Source: Herminiimonas sp. (GTDB lineage: Bacteria; Pseudomonadota; Gammaproteobacteria; Burkholderiales; Burkholderiaceae_D). Taken from it: a DNA stretch of 64,000 nt. Below the pieces are notes generated by a model, which made no database searches, had not been told where the DNA came from, and worked only from the letters and a program-made list of their open reading frames with translations. Within the stretch, counting starts at the first letter, position 1, and every line of letters starts with the position of its first letter. A program made the translations under genes and the position numbers. Positions 1-9,112 of this stretch are shown here, piece by piece. Where the stretch lies: positions 1 through 64,000 of the forward strand of contig JAQGLW010000107.1 in NCBI GenBank assembly GCA_028292665.1, written 5' to 3'.

Positions 1-175
1 TGACATCGTCGCCGGTTTTTGCTTTCCATTGCTTCGCAAATGCCTGATTGAAATCCTGGTACAACTCACGCGTCGGATCATACGATACGTTGAGCAACGT
101 GATCTCGGCTGCATAAGCGGAGGGTGCGATGAATACGACGGCGATCGCGATCTGAATCAATTTTTTGAGCAACAT
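1..175 (-). CDS. sbp: sulfate ABC transporter substrate-binding protein, 5' part only
   Basis: This is the start of a periplasmic sulfate-binding protein; the rest lies beyond the left edge, so only about 58 codons are visible. A Sec-type signal peptide is clear: two lysines, a hydrophobic core, and a likely cleavage after Ala-Tyr-Ala near residue 22. The mature start has the family hallmark [16 protein letters not shown], typical of Sbp/CysP proteins that deliver sulfate or thiosulfate to CysTWA. The ATG at 175-173 is preceded by an AGGGGA ribosome-binding site. Sbp and CysP cannot be told apart from this stretch alone. Confidence 0.9.
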   Translation of the reverse strand, partial: MLLKKLIQIAIAVVFIAPSAYAAEITLLNVSYDPTRELYQDFNQAFAKQWKAKTGDDV

Positions 176-479
176 CTGTTTTCCCCTAAAGCGATTTGAT
201 TATTGGATTCCTGATTTCCAGAGGTAACAGATTAAGGGGAGGGATGCAAAATTAGAACGAATTGTTTCACCGTTCGTTATGCGATTTGCGCATATGGACG
301 GATTTAAACAAAAAGGCGAATGATTGGCGAAAAGCAGGATCGGATAGCGCAAGAACGAGTCCGATCAGTCGAAGGACGCCGGCAGGATACTGCCGCGTCA
401 CGCATGCATGCCTGGAGCCTCTGACATAATGCAACGGATTCGAATAGCAGCCAAATGCGGCTGACCGCCAGATGTATGG
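176..479. other. intergenic gap, leader of sbp
   Basis: No convincing gene is present. The part next to sbp must hold its promoter and leader. A short inverted repeat (GAACG, 11-base loop, CGTTC) lies at about 256-276 and could be an operator, but it is weak. The rest, towards the acetyltransferase stop, shows nothing I recognise. Confidence 0.4.
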
Positions 480-1010
480 TTATGACGTATGCGAACAGTT
501 GCACGAACCGTATTGCGCACGCTTGACGGCAGACGCATCACCTTCAAGCTTTTTGGAAAAGAGGGTTGCCTCGATACCAAAGCACGATTCTGTCTCGCGT
601 ATTGGAGCATATCCGTTACGCCGATAGAAAGCCTGCGCCGTCAGCGTGCTCGCAACTTGCATTGTTGAAAGGCCCCATGCAATCGCCTGCGCTTCCAGAG
701 CTTGAACCAGCGCTTTGCCAATGCCGGTAAAACGCAGTTGCGGCGCAACGTAGCACAAGGCGATTTTTCCTTTGCGGGTAAGCAGGCCGACTCCTGCCAC
801 CTCATCGCGCAACGTCGCAACCAGCGAATAATTGGATGGCGATGAGAACCATGCCGTTACCGTTTCTTCGGTTTTGTTGCCGAGCCATGCCGATAATATG
901 GCGGCGTCGTTATGATGGTCTTCGACGCAACATTCCAGAATCGAACGGCGCAGAACGTCGCAGGCAGAGGCTGCGTCAGCCGGCGTGGCGATGCGGACGT
1001 CGACACTCAT
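480..1010 (-). CDS. GNAT family N-acetyltransferase
   Basis: A 176-residue protein with the GNAT fold: an N-terminal strand VRIATPADAASACDVLRRS, a central beta-strand region (GVGLLTRKGKIALCYVAPQLRFTGIG split across the acetyl-CoA loop) and a C-terminal YRRNGY segment. The Q/R-x-x-G-x-G/A pyrophosphate loop is present as RFTGIGKAL. These enzymes transfer acetyl from acetyl-CoA to an amine; the substrate cannot be read from sequence. The ATG at 1010 is preferred; an upstream in-frame TTG at 1070 would add 20 residues that do not resemble the family. No strong ribosome-binding site precedes either start. The C-terminal tail (about 20 residues after FSKKLEG) looks non-conserved. Confidence 0.8.
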   Translation of the reverse strand: MSVDVRIATPADAASACDVLRRSILECCVEDHHNDAAILSAWLGNKTEETVTAWFSSPSNYSLVATLRDEVAGVGLLTRKGKIALCYVAPQLRFTGIGKALVQALEAQAIAWGLSTMQVASTLTAQAFYRRNGYAPIRETESCFGIEATLFSKKLEGDASAVKRAQYGSCNCSHTS

Positions 1011-1314
1011 TTGCGTATCACTATAACCATAGGCCGTTTTATCGATTTTCGTATTAGCTGTCGTACTCAAAGACTCTATTTCATGCAGTTCCCATGATAT
1101 CCGCAGTCTTTCCAGACATCAATTAATGGTGAAAGAAATCGCGGCGATTGAGGCTTTAAGTACACGGTGACGCGATGTCTCGAAGCGTCGTGAATTGCGT
1201 GGCGATTGCCTTATCGACACCCGGGAAGCCGACCGGCAAGCAAACGTTCTGCTCAAGAATCCGGGGCTGCCGCAGCCGGAGAAGACTGCGGCCTCGCAAA
1301 ACGGTCTATCCGGA
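1011..1314. other. intergenic gap with a hairpin below the ABC exporter gene
   Basis: No gene is supported. A perfect 7-bp inverted repeat (GCCGCAG at 1269-1275, CTGCGGC at 1286-1292) lies just beyond the stop codon of the minus-strand ABC exporter and could help end its transcript, though no T-run follows. The remainder should contain the promoter of the acetyltransferase gene. Confidence 0.35.
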
Positions 1315-3255
1315 TCACCGGACGATCGTCGTCACCGACTCATTCTGATCCCGGTCACGCGGCGCATCGCGTATGTTCTCGTCGATGACACCCGGCACAT
1401 CGATATCCGATTCAATCCCGCCGCTCAAGTCTTCACGCACCCGTTCGCCGCCCACTTCGTCCGGCAGGAAACCGCCCGCCTGCTTGCTCCACAATTGATA
1501 ATAGCGGCCGTGTTGCGCCAGCAGTTCCGCATGGGCGCCGTCTTCGATGATGCGGCCCTGATCGAATACCAGGATACGGTCGAGATGCGCAATCGTCGAC
1601 AAACGATGCGCGACCACGATCACCGTCTTGTCTTTCATCACATCGTCCAGCGTATCCTGAATTGCCTTTTCAGTAATCGAATCGAGGCTTGATGTCGCTT
1701 CATCAAGAATCAGAATCGGCGCGTTCTTCAGAATCACGCGCGCAATCGCAATACGCTGACGCTGTCCGCCGGAAAGCTTGATGCCGCGCTCGCCGACCAT
1801 CGACTGGTATTGTTCCTTGATCTGCTGAATGAATTCGTGTGCATAGGCTTTTTTCGCTGCCTCGATCACTTCGCCGTCGCTGGCGTCCAGCCGGCCATAG
1901 CGGATATTGTCCATCAGCGTGCGATGGAACAGACTGGGATCCTGCGGAATCAGACTCAGCTGCGCATGCAGCGCATCCTGCGTCATGTCGCGGATATCGA
2001 TGCCATCGATCAGTATCTGTCCGCCCTGCACGTCGTACAGCCGCAATATCAGGCTGACGAAAGTCGATTTGCCGGAACCGGAGAAGCCGACAAGACCGAC
2101 CCGCTGACCGGCAGGAATCGTGATGTCGAGCCGTTCGAATACCTTCTTGTCTGTCGTGTAGCCGAAATCCAGATTGCGGAACTCGATCTCCCCTTTCCGG
2201 ATTATCGGCGCAACCGCATCCGCTGCGTCGACCAATTCATGCGGCCTGACAATCGTATGCACACCGTTGGCGACATTGCCGATGTATTCGAAAAACTCAA
2301 GAAACCGGCGGCTTAGATTGCGCGCTTCGTTGATGATCAACAGCGACAGGCTGACGGCCATCACGAACTCGCCGACACCAATCTGTCCTTGCCCCCATAA
2401 CGTCAGTGCGTAATACAGCACCCCGACCTTCAGTATCGCCGCCGATGCAAACTGAAACCAGCGCACGCGTTCGTTATAACCGTTGGATACACGAATCGCC
2501 TTCATCTCGCTGGTGAGCGCATCCTCCAGCAGCGTGCGTTCGAAGCCAAGCCTGGCAAACAGTCGGGTGCTGGTCAGGTTGGTAACCGAATCGACCACCT
2601 TCCCGGTGGTTTCGCTGCGGGCGGACGCTGCCTTGAACGCGTGAGGCTGGCAGCGCCTTGCCAGAAGATACGAGATGCCGATGAACAGCATTGCCCAAAG
2701 CGAAACGAATATGGCAAGCTGGCTATGCGCTTGCGTAAGCAACACGATCGAAACGGAAAATACGATGATGACCGGCCAGAACTCGGTAATGATGGACCAA
2801 AGCGTCTGCGACACTCCCAGCGAGGTCTCACTGATCCGATGCGCCAATGCGCCGGCGAAATTATTGGTGAAATAGCGATACGAATGATGTTGCAGATAAT
2901 GATAGATCGTGCGGGTGACATTCTGCCGTTGACGCGGGCCGAGGCGTATCTGAATGCCGCCGGCGATTCGTCCAAACACCACCTCGCCGACGCAAAAGCC
3001 GACGAACAGCAGCAGCGGCGCATGCAGCTTTGCTACCAGCGCCATCGAATGTTCCTGCGTTCCGGTGACGCTCTTGATGATCTTGCTGAGCGCGTACGGA
3101 AGCATGATGCCGCAAGTCGCATTGGCGGTTTCAAAAAGAACCATCGCCAGATACCACCAGCGATATCTTGCAACGAAATACCAGATGAAACGAAACGGCG
3201 TGGCAGGGAGATCGGGCGTGCCGGGAGCACGCTGAAATTTTTCTGGTGGTGACAT
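1315..3255 (-). CDS. ABC exporter, fused membrane and ATPase domains
   Basis: A 646-residue half-transporter of the type that works as a dimer to export lipids, peptides or drugs. The N-terminal 330 residues contain about six membrane segments (for example 31-60, 78-95, 160-200, 270-310). The ATPase domain has Walker A GFSGSGKST at 390-398, the Q-loop at 438, the signature LSGGQ at 494-498, Walker B ILILDE at 514-519 and the H-loop histidine in VVAHRLS. All catalytic residues are intact. The extended C-terminal tail (about 50 residues after the ATPase) is acidic and not part of the family core. It stands alone, with diacylglycerol kinase 0.4 kb upstream on the same strand. Substrate unknown. 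Confidence 0.9.
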   Translation of the reverse strand: MSPPEKFQRAPGTPDLPATPFRFIWYFVARYRWWYLAMVLFETANATCGIMLPYALSKIIKSVTGTQEHSMALVAKLHAPLLLFVGFCVGEVVFGRIAGGIQIRLGPRQRQNVTRTIYHYLQHHSYRYFTNNFAGALAHRISETSLGVSQTLWSIITEFWPVIIVFSVSIVLLTQAHSQLAIFVSLWAMLFIGISYLLARRCQPHAFKAASARSETTGKVVDSVTNLTSTRLFARLGFERTLLEDALTSEMKAIRVSNGYNERVRWFQFASAAILKVGVLYYALTLWGQGQIGVGEFVMAVSLSLLIINEARNLSRRFLEFFEYIGNVANGVHTIVRPHELVDAADAVAPIIRKGEIEFRNLDFGYTTDKKVFERLDITIPAGQRVGLVGFSGSGKSTFVSLILRLYDVQGGQILIDGIDIRDMTQDALHAQLSLIPQDPSLFHRTLMDNIRYGRLDASDGEVIEAAKKAYAHEFIQQIKEQYQSMVGERGIKLSGGQRQRIAIARVILKNAPILILDEATSSLDSITEKAIQDTLDDVMKDKTVIVVAHRLSTIAHLDRILVFDQGRIIEDGAHAELLAQHGRYYQLWSKQAGGFLPDEVGGERVREDLSGGIESDIDVPGVIDENIRDAPRDRDQNESVTTIVR

Positions 3256-3654
3256 ATCGATAAATTATTCGCAGCCGGAGTGGTGTCGCCCGTCTACCGG
3301 CCAGCCAATCTGGACTGAAGCCGGGAATGGCCGGTTGCCAGTATAGCGCGAAGAATTCAGATCGTTGTTCCGCCTGCCTCAACAATGACAAAACAGCCGT
3401 ATCCGTTATGTCCGAATCCGAAAAATATCAAGTGCCGGGACGGTCCGGACAAGCCGGATATCGAGATAGCCGTGCCAGGTCCGAAGGCGGCAGGAAACGG
3501 TCGCGGCGTTTGCCTCGCTGCGTGGGGAACCGTGCAAAGAAGCAGCTCAGCCCAAGGTCACAAAATTATCCTGGTTGCGCTGATACTATTGGTTACCGAG
3601 TCGAGTCCAGAAACGACTTGCATGATCGATGGTCATCAGCGCATTCATTATTCG
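3256..3654. other. intergenic gap between dgkA and the ABC exporter
   Basis: Both flanking genes read on the minus strand, so this stretch is downstream of dgkA and upstream of the exporter. Open frames on both strands were examined and none has a recognisable product, ribosome-binding site or codon pattern. No clear promoter or terminator was found. It may hold decayed sequence. Confidence 0.4.
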
Positions 3655-4053
3655 TCAGCGCCAAAACAAAGGCAGCACGATCACCACCCAGGCTGCGATT
3701 GCAAGCGACATGGCCAGAAAGACAGCCGCACTGCCGAAGTCCTTTGCATTTTTCGACAGCGGATTGCGCTCCAGCGACACGCGATCGACTACCGCCTCGA
3801 TCGCGGAGTTGAGCAGTTCGATGATCAGCACCAGCACCAATACGCCGATCAATATCAATTTTTGGAATGCGGTGACGGGCAATATCAACGCAACAAGACT
3901 TCCCGGGATAACCAGCATCATTTCCTGCCGAAATGCGTATTCGGTTTTCCAGGCCGACTTGAACCCGTCTATCGAATAAAAAAAAGCACCGAAAATTCTT
4001 TTCACGCCGCTTTTGCTTTTGAACTGGCTAATTGGTTGTTCGTTATCAGTCAT
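3655..4053 (-). CDS. dgkA: diacylglycerol kinase
   Basis: A 132-residue inner-membrane kinase that phosphorylates diacylglycerol to phosphatidic acid, recycling lipid released during membrane-derived glucan or lipopolysaccharide modification. Three hydrophobic helices and the family signature ELLNSAIEAVVDR are present, as is the amphipathic N-terminal FRQE motif. Length is close to the usual 120 residues. The ATG at 4053 (MTDNEQPISQ) is chosen; the in-frame extension upstream to 4119 adds 22 residues without family character. Confidence 0.92.
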   Translation of the reverse strand: MTDNEQPISQFKSKSGVKRIFGAFFYSIDGFKSAWKTEYAFRQEMMLVIPGSLVALILPVTAFQKLILIGVLVLVLIIELLNSAIEAVVDRVSLERNPLSKNAKDFGSAAVFLAMSLAIAAWVVIVLPLFWR

Positions 4054-4212
4054 GCCGTTTTCATGGTTGTTTGAATTGCCTGCATGACTTCCGGAACAGC
4101 TTTCCCGATCGCCGTGCAATTCGCATTATCGGGCCATCCACCGGCAAAAGGCAATTCATGAAATGGATTTCCTGCCGCCATTCATCGCAGTTCCGGTATG
4201 CGCCGGTATCGT

Positions 4213-5361
4213 TCAATAGGTTCCCGGCAAGAGAATTTTCTCGTCGACCTTTTTCACATCGGTAAGGCCGCAAAGCGCCATGGTGATGTCCAGTTCTTTC
4301 TGGATGATCTGCAGACATTTTGTCACGCCGGCTTCGCCCATTGCACCCAGGCCATAGAGAAATGCACGGCCGATATAGACGCCTCTGGCGCCCAGCGCAA
4401 GCGCTTTGATCACGTCTTGTCCGGAACGAATACCGCCGTCCATGTGTACTTCGATCCGGTCGCCCACTGCATCGACAATCGCGGGCAGCGCGGCGATGGA
4501 AGACTGCGCACCGTCAAGCTGACGGCCGCCGTGATTGGAAACGATCAGCGCATCCGCTCCGCTTTGCGCGGCGAGCCGCGCATCTTCGGCATCCATGATG
4601 CCCTTGATGATCAGCTTGCCGCCCCACTGCTGTTTGATCCACTGCACGTCATCCCACGACAGTGCCGGATCGAACTGTTCTGCAGTCCAGGAAGACAGCG
4701 ACGACATGTCCGACACATCGTGAGCATGGCCGATGATATTGCCGAAGCCCCGGCGGCGCGTGTTGAGCATGCCCCAGCACCAGTGCGGCTTTGTCATCAT
4801 GTTGATCATATTGGTCACGGTAAGCCTGGGCGGTGCAGACAGGCCGTTCTTTATATCCTTGTGGCGCTGTCCAAGAATCTGCAGATCGAGAGTCAGCACC
4901 AGTGCGGAACATTTCGCCGCTTTTGCCCGCTCGATCAGGCGGCGCATGAAATCACGGTCCTTCAGGAAATAAACCTGGAACCAGAATGGTTTGCTGGTAT
5001 TGGCAACGATATCCTCTATCGAACAAATGCTCATGGTGGACAGCGTGAAAGGCACACCGAATTTCTCGGCAGCCTTGGCAGCGAGGATTTCGCCGTCGGC
5101 ATGCTGCATGCCGGTCAGGCCGGTAGGAGCAATCGCTACCGGCATCGACACATCCTGACCTGCCATGGTGGTCGCAAGCGTCCGGTTTTCCATATTCACG
5201 GCGACACGCTGCCGGAATTTTATTTTTGCAAAATCGCTGCTATTGGCACGATAAGTCGATTCCGTCCACGAGCCGGAATCGGCATAGTCGTAAAACATGC
5301 GCGGCACACGCCGTTGCGCCAGAACGCGTAGATCTTCAATGTCGGTGATGATTGCGCGCAT
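4213..5361 (-). CDS. lldD: FMN-dependent alpha-hydroxy acid dehydrogenase (L-lactate dehydrogenase type)
   Basis: A 382-residue TIM-barrel flavoprotein that oxidises an L-2-hydroxy acid, probably L-lactate, to the keto acid and passes electrons to the quinone pool. Family landmarks are the N-terminal RVPRMFYDYADSGSW, the FMN-contact PVAIAPTGLTG, and the catalytic-histidine motif SNHGGRQLDG followed by DGGIRSG and GRAFLYG. A ribosome-binding site AGGAAC precedes the ATG. The gene is divergent from an IclR-type regulator starting at 5544, suggesting that regulator controls it. Related enzymes act on glycolate or mandelate, so the exact substrate is inferred. Confidence 0.88.
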   Translation of the reverse strand: MRAIITDIEDLRVLAQRRVPRMFYDYADSGSWTESTYRANSSDFAKIKFRQRVAVNMENRTLATTMAGQDVSMPVAIAPTGLTGMQHADGEILAAKAAEKFGVPFTLSTMSICSIEDIVANTSKPFWFQVYFLKDRDFMRRLIERAKAAKCSALVLTLDLQILGQRHKDIKNGLSAPPRLTVTNMINMMTKPHWCWGMLNTRRRGFGNIIGHAHDVSDMSSLSSWTAEQFDPALSWDDVQWIKQQWGGKLIIKGIMDAEDARLAAQSGADALIVSNHGGRQLDGAQSSIAALPAIVDAVGDRIEVHMDGGIRSGQDVIKALALGARGVYIGRAFLYGLGAMGEAGVTKCLQIIQKELDITMALCGLTDVKKVDEKILLPGTY

Positions 5362-5486
5362 TTTTGCTGTTCCTTTTTTGTAGTTGTCTGTTCATGGCCT
5401 GTATTATCGCGCTTTGCATAACCTGCGCAATGTTGTACCGCGATGAAATAATTTGGGGAATGCTTTAAATCCTTTCGCCGGGATTT

Positions 5487-5514
5487 TTGATTTTTTTTCA
5501 CATTATGGTATAAA
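5487..5514 (+). promoter_or_regulatory. sigma-70-type promoter for the IclR gene
   Basis: TTGATT at 5487-5492 and TATAAA at 5509-5514 are separated by 16 bases, a good match to the housekeeping consensus. Transcription would start near 5521, about 20 bases before the regulator's ATG. The element lies in the divergent gap with the hydroxy acid dehydrogenase, so a regulator bound here could act on both genes. Confidence 0.55.
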
Positions 5515-5543
5515 GTTGGATATTGCAACGCACCAACCACAAT

Positions 5544-6332
5544 ATGAAAACCGAATCTTCCGGAAATATCGATAAAACATCGATTCAGGTAATTGAACGC
5601 ATGATCGGGTTGCTGGATGCGCTCGCCCATTACCCCGACCCGGTAAGCCTCAAAGAGCTGGCGACAGTGACGGGATTGCATCCATCGACTGCTCATAGAA
5701 TATTGAACGACATGGTATTGAAGCGTTTTGTCGATCGCGTGGAACCGGGCTCGTATCGTTTGGGCATGCGTCTGCTGGAACTTGGCAACATTGTCAAAAG
5801 CCGTCTGAATGTACGCGAGGCTGCATTGGATTTCATGCGCGAGCTTCACCGCAGGACCCATCAGACCGTCAATCTTTCGGTACGGCAAAGCGATGAAATC
5901 GTCTATATCGACCGCGCTTTCTCCGAGCGCTCGGGAATGCAGGTGGTGCGCGCCATTGGCGGTCGCGCACCATTGCATCTGACATCGACCGGCAAGCTCT
6001 TTTTATCGGTTGACGATCCAAAACTGGTACGAGCTTATGCCACCCGTACCGGACTGGCCGGCCACAACAAGAATTCAATTACCGATCTGGCCAAGCTGGA
6101 ACGTGAATTAAGCCTGGTGCGCGCGCGCGGATATGCGCGCGACAACGAGGAGCTTGAACTGGGCGTGCGCTGCATGGCTGCCGGCATACGCGACGATTCG
6201 GGCAAGCTGATTGCCGGCCTGTCGATTTCAGCCCCGGCGGATCGGCTGCAGGAAGAATGGCTCGATGACTTGATGAATACCGTCAACGAAATTTCGGCAG
6301 TATTGGGATATGTGCCGCAAGCAATCGCTTGA
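5544..6332 (+). CDS. IclR family transcriptional regulator
   Basis: A 262-residue DNA-binding regulator. The N-terminal winged helix-turn-helix spans about residues 13-75 (SLKELATVTGLHPSTAHRIL is the recognition region), followed by the IclR effector domain with the conserved RAIGGRAPLHLTSTGK segment and the GVRCMAAGIRD signature. IclR proteins repress or activate nearby catabolic genes in response to small acids. The ATG at 5544 is preferred to a TTG at 5523, which would lie at the predicted transcription start. The divergent lldD-type gene is the obvious target. Confidence 0.88.
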   Translation: MKTESSGNIDKTSIQVIERMIGLLDALAHYPDPVSLKELATVTGLHPSTAHRILNDMVLKRFVDRVEPGSYRLGMRLLELGNIVKSRLNVREAALDFMRELHRRTHQTVNLSVRQSDEIVYIDRAFSERSGMQVVRAIGGRAPLHLTSTGKLFLSVDDPKLVRAYATRTGLAGHNKNSITDLAKLERELSLVRARGYARDNEELELGVRCMAAGIRDDSGKLIAGLSISAPADRLQEEWLDDLMNTVNEISAVLGYVPQAIA

Positions 6333-6416
6333 TTGCAAATCAGTAAAATCGCCGCAATATCAATTGATTGCCAATGGCGGTCAATGCCGTTGCTGCATAT
6401 CAAACCATGCAGGCAA

Positions 6417-6447
6417 ATAAAAAGGCGAACCTCGGTTCGCCTTTTTT
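6417..6447. terminator. bidirectional Rho-independent terminator
   Basis: The stem GGCGAAC/GTTCGCC with a short loop is flanked by an A-run on the left and a T-run on the right, so it can end transcripts from both the IclR gene and the convergent endopeptidase gene. Confidence 0.85.
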
Positions 6448-6460
6448 ACGCTTTGAATGA

Positions 6461-7615
6461 TCAACTTTGTTGCGCCGTTACTGTACGAGGAATTGTTGCC
6501 GTTTTGTTGGCTTCGATCCATTTACGAATGCGTCCGGCATCTGCCAGGCGGGATTGTTTGCCTTTCGAATCCAGGAATACCATCACGATCGGACGGCCCT
6601 CGATCTTGGCCTGCATGACCAGGCAGCGTCCCGCCTCGTTTATATAGCCGGTCTTTTGCAGGCCGATTTCCCATTGGGGATTTTCCACCAAATGATTTGA
6701 ATTCTTGTATTGCAACGCAGGACCGCCCGGATCCACGACATACTTGCTGTCGGTTGAATACTGGCGAATGATAGGATGCTGGTATGCAGCGACAACCAGT
6801 TTGGCAAGATCACGCGCACTGGCAACATTATTGCGGGAAAGGCCTGTGGAATCGGCGTAATGCGTATTGACCATGCCTAATGCCTTGGCCTTTGCATTCA
6901 TTGCTGCAACAAAGGCGGGCAATCCGCCCGGATAATTACGGCCGAGCGCCGAAGCAGCGCGGTTTTCCGAACTCATCAGGGCAATATGCAGCATGTTGGA
7001 ACGTGTCAATTGCGAACCGACGCGCAGCCGGGAATGACTGAATTTTTCCCTGTCGATATCATCATTCGTGACGCTAAGCACTTCATCCATATTTTGATTT
7101 GATTCCACCACGACCATACTTGTCATCAACTTCGTGATCGAGGCGATCGGCAACGCCACTTGGGAATTTTTATCAAGCAATACTTCAGACGTGGACTGAT
7201 CCAATACCAGAACAGCGTTTGATTTCAATGCCAGCGGATCGCGAGTCAAGTTCAGTCCGGCCAGATCGCCTGCACTGAGAACCGGGGGCACGGCTGGGAT
7301 AACAGGGGTATAGGCTACGCGCTGATAAACCGTTTTATGTCTGCCGTGCACCAGCACAACCTTTTTAACCAGCTTCTCGCTTGAGTCGAGGGAAGCATTG
7401 GTTTTATTCTTATGGACAGTGCGGTTTCTGGCAGCAGAATGACGTTTACCGACAAATTTCGTGCGTCGCTTGGCAACGACCGGCTTTTTTGGTGCGGCTT
7501 TTTCTGTGGTGACTTTTTCTGTGGCGGCAGTTTCCGCTCCTTCGGCTGCCATTGCAGGAACGACCAAAACAACCGAAATAAGCGAAAAAAATATACCAAG
7601 CGCGGATTTAACCAT
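6461..7615 (-). CDS. pbpG: D-alanyl-D-alanine endopeptidase (PBP7 type)
   Basis: A 384-residue periplasmic penicillin-binding protein of the S11 family that cleaves peptide cross-links in peptidoglycan. It carries a signal peptide (residues 1-22, ending in AMAA), then a Lys/Ala/Thr-rich linker of about 80 residues before the catalytic domain. The catalytic motifs are SITK (serine nucleophile and lysine), SSEN and KTG. The start at 7615 is supported by the ribosome-binding site AGGAG and the signal peptide; the in-frame extension to 7681 would cover the promoter. The basic linker is longer than in E. coli PBP7 and may bind the wall. Confidence 0.9.
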   Translation of the reverse strand: MVKSALGIFFSLISVVLVVPAMAAEGAETAATEKVTTEKAAPKKPVVAKRRTKFVGKRHSAARNRTVHKNKTNASLDSSEKLVKKVVLVHGRHKTVYQRVAYTPVIPAVPPVLSAGDLAGLNLTRDPLALKSNAVLVLDQSTSEVLLDKNSQVALPIASITKLMTSMVVVESNQNMDEVLSVTNDDIDREKFSHSRLRVGSQLTRSNMLHIALMSSENRAASALGRNYPGGLPAFVAAMNAKAKALGMVNTHYADSTGLSRNNVASARDLAKLVVAAYQHPIIRQYSTDSKYVVDPGGPALQYKNSNHLVENPQWEIGLQKTGYINEAGRCLVMQAKIEGRPIVMVFLDSKGKQSRLADAGRIRKWIEANKTATIPRTVTAQQS

Positions 7616-7964
7616 CAGCAACTCCTGAGTAATGCTTAAAATTAATTTCTTGCAGTGTAGCAAAATGGTGAAAATCTGCAAGAGAATTAGGGAGTTAGCT
7701 GATGCAATTAAACAATTTTCTTATCGATAATTATTTTTTATCAACATTGCTTATAGAACCATAATTTATTCGAAATTTCCTGGATTTATCGCAAAACGAG
7801 CCATGTCGATTATGCAATTAACCAATGTCCATTAAAGAACGGGATTCGACAGTAGCTGTCTATAGGATGGTTTTATACGGCACCGGCATCAGGCCGCGGA
7901 GAATACGATATGACCGCATCGATAGTCATCGGAACCGTGCATCGGCATGCCGGGTTTCTTGCTC
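7616..7964. other. AT-rich intergenic gap
   Basis: Contains the pbpG promoter at its left end. The rest is AT-rich and has no frame with a recognisable product; no tRNA, repeat or clear terminator for the nitroreductase operon was found. Confidence 0.45.
7654..7681 (-). promoter_or_regulatory. sigma-70-type promoter of pbpG
   Basis: Read on the minus strand, TTGCAG (7681-7676) and TACACT (7659-7654) are spaced by 16 bases. Transcription would begin near 7647, giving a leader of about 30 bases that contains the AGGAG site. Confidence 0.55.
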
Positions 7965-8660
7965 TTATTCCAGAAATTTTGTAAACCCCGCGACCGGCTC
8001 CCGCTCGGTAACCAGCGTGTTTTCGATTTTGCCGGGATCGGCATATCCGAGCGACATGCCGCATACTACTTTTTCGCTGTCCGGCAACTGCAATACGTCG
8101 CCGATGATCTTGTGAAATTGAGTGAATGCCGCTTGCGGACAGGTATCAAGGCCGCGGCCGCGGGCCGCAATCATGATGTTCTGCAAGAACATCCCGTAAT
8201 CGAGCCAGGAGCCCAGCTCCATTACACGATCGATGGTGAATATGAAACCCACTGGCGCATCGAAGAATGCATAGTTTCGTGCATGCTGTGCCTGCATTCC
8301 GGTCTTGTTGTCACGCCCGAGTCCCAATAGGGAATACAAATCCCAGCCTACTTTGCGGCGGCGATCTATATATGGCGACATCCATTGTCTCGGATAGTAA
8401 TGATATTCCTCGGTATGCAGTTTCGAGCGTGCCGGATCGAAGTATGCGTGCAGAATGTCAGTCGACAGTTTTTGCTTGACCGCGCCGGTCAGTACATAGA
8501 CTTTCCACGGCTGCGTGTTGGTGCCGGACGGAGCGCGTGCTGCGACTTGCAGGATGGCTTCAATATCTTCGCGCGCCACCGGTGTCGGCAAAAAAGCGCG
8601 GATCGAACGGCGCGACATGATCGCGGCATCGACGATTTTTTGCTCGTTTGTCTGGATCAT
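7965..8660 (-). CDS. nitroreductase family protein
   Basis: A 231-residue FMN-binding oxidoreductase of the NfsB/PnbA group that reduces nitro compounds, quinones or enones with NAD(P)H. Typical motifs are RRSIRAFLPTPV near the N-terminus, APSGTNTQPWKVYV for FMN binding, and the C-terminal SLGYADP. It is the last gene of a tight minus-strand unit (11 bases after the thioesterase). The natural substrate is unknown. Confidence 0.85.
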   Translation of the reverse strand: MIQTNEQKIVDAAIMSRRSIRAFLPTPVAREDIEAILQVAARAPSGTNTQPWKVYVLTGAVKQKLSTDILHAYFDPARSKLHTEEYHYYPRQWMSPYIDRRRKVGWDLYSLLGLGRDNKTGMQAQHARNYAFFDAPVGFIFTIDRVMELGSWLDYGMFLQNIMIAARGRGLDTCPQAAFTQFHKIIGDVLQLPDSEKVVCGMSLGYADPGKIENTLVTEREPVAGFTKFLE

Positions 8661-8671
8661 GGCCGTTCAGG

Positions 8672-9112
8672 CTATTCCTGAGCGATCTGAATCGATTGCA
8701 AAAGACCGCGCACCTTTTCGGGAATCGGACCGGGCTTGCGGGTGGCGCGATCAACATACACATGCACGAAATGGCCTTGCGCCGATGCATTCTCTTCGTC
8801 TTCGCGGAAGATGCCGACTTCATAGCGGACGCTGGAATTTCCCAGTTTCGTGACGCGCAAACCGGCGGTTATCCGATCCGGAAAGGCGATCGGCGCGAAA
8901 TAAGCGCACTGCGTTTCAATCACGAGGCCGATCACCGGACTGCGTCCGATATCGAGCGCATCGCCGGCGATCAGAAACTGATTCACCACCGTATCGAACC
9001 AGCTGTAATAAACGACATTGTTGACGTGCCCGTACGCATCGTTGTCCATCCAGCGCGTCGTAATCGCATGGAAGTGTCGATAGTCGCTCCGCTTTTTCGC
9101 TTCAGTCCGCAT
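8672..9112 (-). CDS. acyl-CoA thioesterase (4-hydroxybenzoyl-CoA thioesterase fold)
   Basis: A 146-residue hotdog-fold hydrolase that releases CoA from an acyl thioester. The signature TTRWMDNDAYGHVNNVVYYSWFD carries the catalytic aspartate in the WxDxDxxGHVN motif (split here for length: RWMDNDAYGHVN). Its ATG overlaps the stop codon of the upstream transporter as TAATG, implying translational coupling. The longer in-frame extension upstream lies inside the transporter gene and is not used. Confidence 0.88.
   Translation of the reverse strand: MRTEAKKRSDYRHFHAITTRWMDNDAYGHVNNVVYYSWFDTVVNQFLIAGDALDIGRSPVIGLVIETQCAYFAPIAFPDRITAGLRVTKLGNSSVRYEVGIFREDEENASAQGHFVHVYVDRATRKPGPIPEKVRGLLQSIQIAQE

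Noticed and set aside
4198-5331. 377-codon open frame antisense to the FMN-dependent hydroxy acid dehydrogenase
   Set aside because: The protein is rich in His/Arg/Gln with no family likeness; it mirrors a well-conserved gene on the other strand.
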